64,000 nt of DNA, from positions 3,376,615 to 3,440,614 of the forward strand of contig CM060851.1 in NCBI GenBank assembly GCA_030737835.1. Direction: 5' to 3'. This document shows, in pieces, positions 58,261 through 64,000 of the stretch (position 1 is its first letter; each line of letters starts with the position of its first letter). The DNA is from Acorus gramineus (taxonomy: Eukaryota > Streptophyta > Magnoliopsida > Acorales > Acoraceae). Position numbers and translations under genes: made by a program. The notes beneath the pieces are model-generated. The model searched no databases, was not told where the DNA came from, and worked only from the letters and a program-made list of their open reading frames with translations.

Positions 58261-59281
58261 CTAATTTCAATTTTGTTTTTAATGGTTTCTTTTTTATTTT
58301 GAATTGGTTTTGAAAAAACTAGGAATGAGTTTAAATGAGGGAGACAAGTGTGTGATTTAAATTAGGATAATATTGTATTTTGTATTTTTAACATTTTTTA
58401 AAAGTCAAACAAGCAACAAATAAAGGAATGACACCTCATGGGGCTTGTCAATAGAGCCTAAATAGTAGGGCCTGTGTAGCAGGACTCCTTTAACAATTGT
58501 ACACCAAAAACGTTTTATAATTTATTAAACAAACATTCATTGTTACTTATTTTCTGCTTTTAAACAGTTACAACAAATATGTCTACTACTTATCAAAAAA
58601 GTATGATCTGTAATCTATAATTCGTAAATTTAAGCTACAATAAATATGGAGTGACCACTTAAAAAAAGTTATGTTTAATCTTTTTTACAGCTTCGTTTGA
58701 AGAGTGCAGATGTTCCGCTTTGTTTTTAGTATATGCTTCAAGTATATTATTTTATAATAAAAAAATGAAATATTTACTCAGGAGTTGAATACATGACTGA
58801 CTTCATCAATGAAGTTCTTTGCAAGTGGTGTGTAGTTACCTCTTCAACCTCAAATTTGAATAGCATGGTCAATCCTTTCAAAGCCATTGTAAAAAGATGC
58901 GGAGATAAAAAGGAAAATGTTACACTAGTCTGTTTCCAACCCGCAATGCGAACTATGATTGTTTTATTTTTTTAAATATTATACTTCATCAAATGAGACA
59001 TATATTTTTATATAAAAAAAATAAAAATGTTTCATATTTAATGAATTATATAAACTCTTTTATTAAAAAAAATGTAAAAAAAAAACTTATCAATAGGTGT
59101 AGCAGTACTAGAAGATTAAAGGCCCCAATCATTGGCCAGTAGATGTGATAAAGAATAAGGAGTATTGTTATACTCAGCTTTTTTTACAATCCAAAATACA
59201 GTCATATGTAACTCGTTAGAAATCCAGTGAAACATAAACAACATCTAACGATCTATATGTCTTATTAAATTAAAAAAAAAC
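58261..59281. other. no supported gene
   Basis: AT-rich sequence that may contain the other end of the Harbinger element. The 60-codon ORF at 58793 is not protein-like enough to call. Confidence 0.3.
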
Positions 59282-59284
59282 TTA

Positions 59285-59934
59285 CGGTGTGTTTGTGCAA
59301 AAATTGAAAGGGAAAAAGAAAAAAAGTGAGGGAATTTGGATTAAAGTGAAAGTGATAGAAAATAAAATATTTTCTCTTTCACAAAATTTCATGGTGTTTG
59401 TGCATATGATGGAAAGTAGAAAAAAAAAATTATTACTTTCTTTCAAATTCTCCCGTATAGGAAAAGGAAAAAGTTTTTCCATCTTTTCGAGTGCGTTTGT
59501 GCACAATTTTGAATGGAAAGTAAAAAAAAGTGATGGAATTTGGGTCATAGGAAAAGTGGTGAGAAAATAAAATATTTTCTCTTTAGCCAACTTTCATAGT
59601 ATTTATGCATGTGATGGAAAAATTTTACATCACTTCCTCTCAAATTCTCAACTATAGGGAGGGAAAAAAATTTCTCATTTTTTTAATAAGACAAAATAGA
59701 AGAGGGAAAATGATGAAAAAAAAATTATTTCCATTGTTTGACACAAACACTAGATTTTTAGATGGTTAAAATGAATATTTTCACTTTCCTTTTGGTACAA
59801 ATAAGGGAAAGAGAGTAATAGAAATTTTTTTTCTTTTCCTTCTTTGACACTAACATTAGCTTTTTCAATGATCAAAAAGAAAAAATTTATTTTTTCTCGT
59901 TTTTTTTCACTTTCCATTATATACAAACACACTT
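59285..59934. mobile_element. MITE, 650 bp, TTA target duplication, with internal duplication
   Basis: The ends CGGTGTGTTTGTGC and TATATACAAACACACTT are inverted repeats, with TTA at 59282-59284 and 59935-59937. Inside, a unit of about 205 bp is duplicated (59285-59490 and 59491-59690; both carry GAGAAAATAAAATATTTTCTC-like and GGAATTTGG blocks). Smaller GTGTTTGTGCAT words recur, so the termini seem to have been copied inward. The ORFs here are lysine/phenylalanine-rich chance frames. Confidence 0.55.
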
Positions 59935-60094
59935 TTATTAAAAATGAGTTCATTCAAATTGAAATAAAGTGATATATTTTTTTTTTTATCAAAACATATA
60001 AATTATTAAATAACGTTTTACTATTTAAAAAAAAAAATGAAATACGTGTGATTTGAGATTTATATTTTAAAAATTACTCAGCATAACTTTTTCC

Positions 60095-60365
60095 AAGAAT
60101 AAAAGAAGCCTTGAGCTGCTTCACTCAGTAAGAAAGAAGTTCACTGCATTTCTTTTAACCATTATATCCATTTGAGGATAAAATCCCATCATTTCGAAAA
60201 CTTTATAGAGATACGTTCCATGACAGAGTCAAAGGCATTTTGTAAATCTGCCTTAATTCAAACTTTGCTTTGACTACTCCTATGGTGAAGGTCTTTCTCA
60301 AGGTCTTGGGTTAATAATAAGCTATGTGTGAGGAGAACAATCATCATCTTCATAAGAGAGCATTT
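60095..60365 (-). pseudogene. LINE reverse-transcriptase fragment
   Basis: On the minus strand one frame reads KADLQNAFDSVMER, matching the catalytic-palm start of LINE reverse transcriptases (KxDLxKAFDSVxW). Neighbouring frames carry the expected flanks (LLLTQDLEKDLHHR before, KVFEMMGF after). Frameshifts and stops show it is dead. It is unlike the ORF2 ends in the PUS7 introns only because a different part of the protein is preserved. Confidence 0.55.
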
Positions 60366-61324
60366 TCAAAATCTCTATTTTATTTCCTTACATTGTGAAG
60401 GGAGATTACTTCTTTATGACACATGGAAAGTCATTCTCTTTTAGTCATTCTAAAAGTTTCATCATTTTTATCTTATCTTCATTCAAAATGATCAAATACC
60501 CCAAGCTATATCTATAAATTAGAAGATGTTCAAATATCAAATGAATAAAAGTATATTTTAAATTTTATCAAATATTGACTTGGAATAAAGATCATTTAAA
60601 TCAAAATTATTAATAATGAATAAAAATTATTACAAATTTCAAAAAACATGAAAAAATTATTTATAATGAATAAAAATTAATTATTAATAATGAATAAAAT
60701 ATTTTCATGTAGGGAAATACCCATTATGTCAATAGAAAGAAACAAAAAATAAAAGAAGGGGATAATAGAATCTTTTTTGGATATGGGGAATAAATATGGC
60801 TCCCCGGTCTCCACTCACAGATAGTGTATTAAAGAAAAATGTAGTGAGTGAGGGATTTACGGAGACTGTTGGACCTGGGTTTTAAGAGATTTGGCTCTCT
60901 GTATAAAGAAAAAAATGATGTGGGGAGGCTTTTATTATTTGACTGTCTGTATAAAGAAATAATATCTTATTTATTCACCAACAATACATAAACAATGTAT
61001 ACTAAGATAATGTTATGTGAAGCCTTTTTCCAGCTTAATTCTAATCTATAAGTGTTTTGAATTTTTTTAAAAATAGTATATATCTACTAATAAGGTACAT
61101 GTTTTATAAAAAATGAAGCATATACTTCAATGAATTGCATCGATGCATTTATTAAAAATATAAAAATTTCTATCAAAGTATACCTCGTTTAATATGAGTA
61201 TATGCTTCGGTGATTTTTTATTGATGCACATAGGACTAGATTTTGAGCTGAAAAAAAAAATGTGTAGCAGCACTCATGTATACTATTCAGTTTAAATGCA
61301 TTAAGTACTTTCGTGGACTAAAAT
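60366..61324. other. intergenic, no supported gene
   Basis: AT-rich; a short TTATTAATAATGAATAAAAATT word is repeated near 60610-60700. Nothing protein-like. Confidence 0.3.
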
Positions 61325-62165
61325 TTGATAATTGTAGGGCCCAAAAATGAGACCCACCAATTATGCTCCACGTATGTACGGTTCATGACCCGATTAATGA
61401 GAGCCCACGACCCAAATCACCGACTATAGGTGGATCCGACCTGTTGAACCCTCCATATCCGCGCACCAGAAAATATCAAGTCATATTTGGAATCAAATCC
61501 CAAATAGAAAATATGATTTTGGTATTATCAATATAGAGATCTCATAATCATATATTGGATTTGGAACTATCCCTGACTGATTTTTCAAATCCCAACAATA
61601 TATATATTTGATTTGGGACTATCAATTATTGATCTCTCAAATCCCAACAATATATATATTTTATTATGGACCATCATTGATGATTCCTAAAATCCTGACA
61701 ATCATATATGTTAAATTTGGAAACATCATTAATTGATTCCATAAAATCTCAAACAAAATATATATATTTGTTAGGGATAATCAATGACTGATTATGCAAA
61801 TCCCTAAATATATATACATATATTTGATCACCTAACTCAAGGATCTCTCCCCATCCATCCGATGGGAGAGAGATTCACCATTGATTCTAGGGCACCCATA
61901 AAAGTACTATCAATAGAGAACCAGTTCTCTCTATTTGGGGAGAAATTTTTTTCACTAGATCCCTACACCAAAAGAGAAACTACATGTGATTTGATCGCTT
62001 TACAAGGGTACGTAGGCAGCTTGAGAGGTTACATCAGATTCAGTCCAAATCAAACCAAATCCGAACCGCCCTTGAGTCCGGTCCATCCAAGATCCATTCA
62101 AGGAAGAAGATCGCCGACAACCAAACGATACCCGTCGAAGGAGACAGGAGCAGATGGATGATGAC
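61325..62165 (-). mobile_element. LTR-like repeat, copy C (inverted)
   Basis: The minus strand follows copy A: the CTCTCCCATCGGATGGATGG block corresponds to CTCCCATCAGACGGATGGG at 6786, then GGATTTGAGAGATCAATAATTG repeats, GGATATGGAGGGTTCAACAGG, CGGGTCATGAACC and the end TTTTTGGGCCCTACAATTAT. Inside it, a word of about 70 bp (TTTGGGACTATCAATTATTGATCTCTCAAATCCCAACAATAT type) is repeated four or five times between 61530 and 61800. The ORF at 61862-62161 is on the opposite strand and is not supported. Confidence 0.42.
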
Positions 62166-62298
62166 AACCCAAACCCGATACGTCATTTTTGTCCCTCCAA
62201 TAATTAAATGCGAATTATTGAATGATTGGATTTATCCTTTTCAATGATGTGAAACTTGTAAAGGGTCTTCTCCACAGTATGGAAAACTACCAAACGAC

Positions 62299-62401
62299 CA
62301 CAAGTTACAATCAATCATGTGTTAAGATTAGAACATTATATGAACAGTCCCACAAGTTACAATCATCCATGTGTTAAGATTAGAAAATTATATGACAGTC
62401 C
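62299..62401. repeat. tandem duplication, two units of about 51 bp
   Basis: Units start CACAAGTTACAATCAATCAT (62299) and CACAAGTTACAATCATCCAT (62351), and both continue GTGTTAAGATTAGAA. Confidence 0.85.
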
Positions 62402-63819
62402 CGCGTATAGCTTCGTTAGCGGTTCTCATCAAGTTTTGTTTTTTTAAAATATATACTTATCTATTAAATTGTGTATTGTTATACGAATATAAATATATAT
62501 ATATTGAAATAGTTATTGTATATTTTTTTTTAAAAAAATATAAAATATTTGTTTTCTTATATGCTATGATAGAGCCCAATGATTCAGTAGTAGTGTGTAG
62601 CTGCAAGATGCGCTGAGTGAATCAGCTCTGCTTAGTTTTTACAACATAAAAAAAATTCTAGAAGCTCATCTCCTCTTATCATTTCTGTACCTTTTGAATC
62701 AAAATAATGTGGACATATGCATCGTTTGGAAGCTCTGACAGCTCAGCAAAATTATAGTTAAGCAAACGTAACAAACCTTGTCTGCATGTCTCCCTTTCTA
62801 CATTAAATGTAAATCATAACCACCCCATCTGTCTGGGTCTATTTAAAGAAGAGATCCACATCACGTGATCCTTGGGAACATCATATTGCATTGGATGCCA
62901 AATCAATAATGGCTATACATATATACCATGAGATTGCTACATATTTATTTTTCACCCTAAGATGAATAGAATTTATGGGAATAACTGAGTTGCCTTGAGG
63001 GCCATTTTTATGGGAAGACCGCTGTTACACGCAGTCTGCGAGGACAATCCCCCAGACAATCTATATATCTCGATAATTATCAAACGATGTATATTCCTCC
63101 TTAAATGAGATATATATATCATTAATAATTTTTTATGTTTTTCATCCGATTGATTCATGTAATACATCATTAAGATGTTTACATTATTCAAAAAAGTAAA
63201 TATATCATTAGATAGTTTATTATTTTAAAAAAAATCAAAACATGTGTTGACTGCACACAGAACTATCTCACAGTGTCTAACAATATTCTTTTAAGAATTT
63301 GATGGTAGCTGTGCAGTGAAATCCATCTCTGGATCAAAAAATAATTGAGATAAGCTATGAGTATATTTTGATTTAAAATTATTTATAAGAAAATTAGGAT
63401 TATATTTTTGGGAATTGTTATTAGAACAATTTATTATTTTTTAACAAGTAATGTACTAATGTTTAGTATAGTACTGAAATTTATAGACTAATGCAAAAGG
63501 TCCAATAGTAAAACATGGACCATGGTAGATAAGTAAATAACCTCAGCTAGCTAGATCCTTTATGAATGTTTTTTTGTTTTTTTTTGTGTTCTATGCCATT
63601 CTAATATCACCTGGATTCTTCATTCCTTCGATATAATCTATATTAAGTGTACCGTAGCAATTCTGTTTTTTCTTTTCTTTTGACAAAACAGCTCTCTAAA
63701 TATATTTTTTATTTTCAATTTAAAAAATGTCAATCAAATATTCAAAAAAAATGTTTTATCTTATTTTTTTTATTGGTTCATTGTGGGTTTGCTGAAGAAG
63801 AATTCTAGAAGGAACCGTA
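62402..63819. other. intergenic, no supported gene
   Basis: AT-rich unique sequence; short ORFs lack protein character. No repeat ends were identified. Confidence 0.3.
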
Positions 63820-64000
63820 ATGCCCTGTTTAGCTACAGATATAAAGAGAGAACAAAGGTGAATAGGGTGGTATAAGCCAAAATATGCAGTTTGGTTGAGT
63901 GGTATAAGCTGGAATCCAGATGTCCGGATAATCAAGAATAGCATGGAATAGCCAAACCAACCAGCCCCAGAATAAGCAAAAACAATGGAGAGGTGTAAGT
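63820..64000. mobile_element. MITE-like sequence at the window edge
   Basis: TGCCCTGTTTAGCTACAG at the start and GCCAAACCAACCAGCCCCAG near 63950 resemble the inverted ends of Tourist-like elements. A GGTGGTATAAGC word is repeated inside, and related GCTTATACCACCC occurs near 14380. Weak ends; low confidence. Confidence 0.25.

Noticed and set aside
61862-62161. 99-codon plus-strand ORF MGERFTIDSRAPIKVL...
   Set aside because: Lies antisense across the LTR-like repeat C; no recognisable domain and no matching frame in copies A or B.

Overview
This is a 64-kb window of AT-rich plant nuclear DNA. Split genes with canonical GT-AG introns, (GA)n leader tracts, and plant-type hAT, Mutator, PIF/Harbinger, LINE, Copia and Gypsy remnants all point to a flowering plant; the species cannot be told from the sequence. 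I found no prokaryotic, organellar, rRNA, tRNA or CRISPR features.

The one gene that can be read from start to stop is on the minus strand from 55235 to 36477. It is a 19-exon pseudouridine synthase of the TruD/PUS7 family. All exon phases join and give one 749-codon reading frame. One of its 18 introns (47886-48004) has the signature of a U12-type AT-AC intron, and another (38823-41177) has a GC donor. Most of the gene's length is transposon-filled introns: nested LINE insertions in intron 3, a LINE fragment in intron 12 and three MITEs in intron 15. A hAT-type element sits about 120 bp upstream of the start codon.

Layout. 1-85: probable 5' end of a minus-strand gene running off the left edge, with a leader exon ending near 817. 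1.5-12 kb: transposon relics, including a 957-bp Mutator-like foldback element with a perfect 9-bp target duplication, hAT-like elements and two LTR-like repeats; one unrecognised coding-like ORF lies at 10.8-11.1 kb. 13-21.3 kb: a degenerate direct-repeat block (about 4-kb period) whose copies differ by dateable insertions. 22.8-24 kb: a Copia-type LTR with primer-binding site, and a MITE. 26.5-32.6 kb: weak exon-like pieces of an unrecognised minus-strand gene, with a plus-strand fragment of a golgin-84-like gene in the middle. 32.8-36 kb: MITEs, a higher-order tandem repeat and a SINE candidate. 36.4-55.3 kb: the PUS7 gene. 55.3-64 kb: hAT element, decayed PIF/Harbinger transposase, MITEs, LINE reverse-transcriptase debris and an LTR-like repeat.

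No clearly new biological system is visible. The best leads are the AT-AC intron in the PUS7 gene, the group of TTA-flanked MITEs beside a dead PIF/Harbinger transposase, and the golgin fragment. All readings were made by eye, without alignment software.
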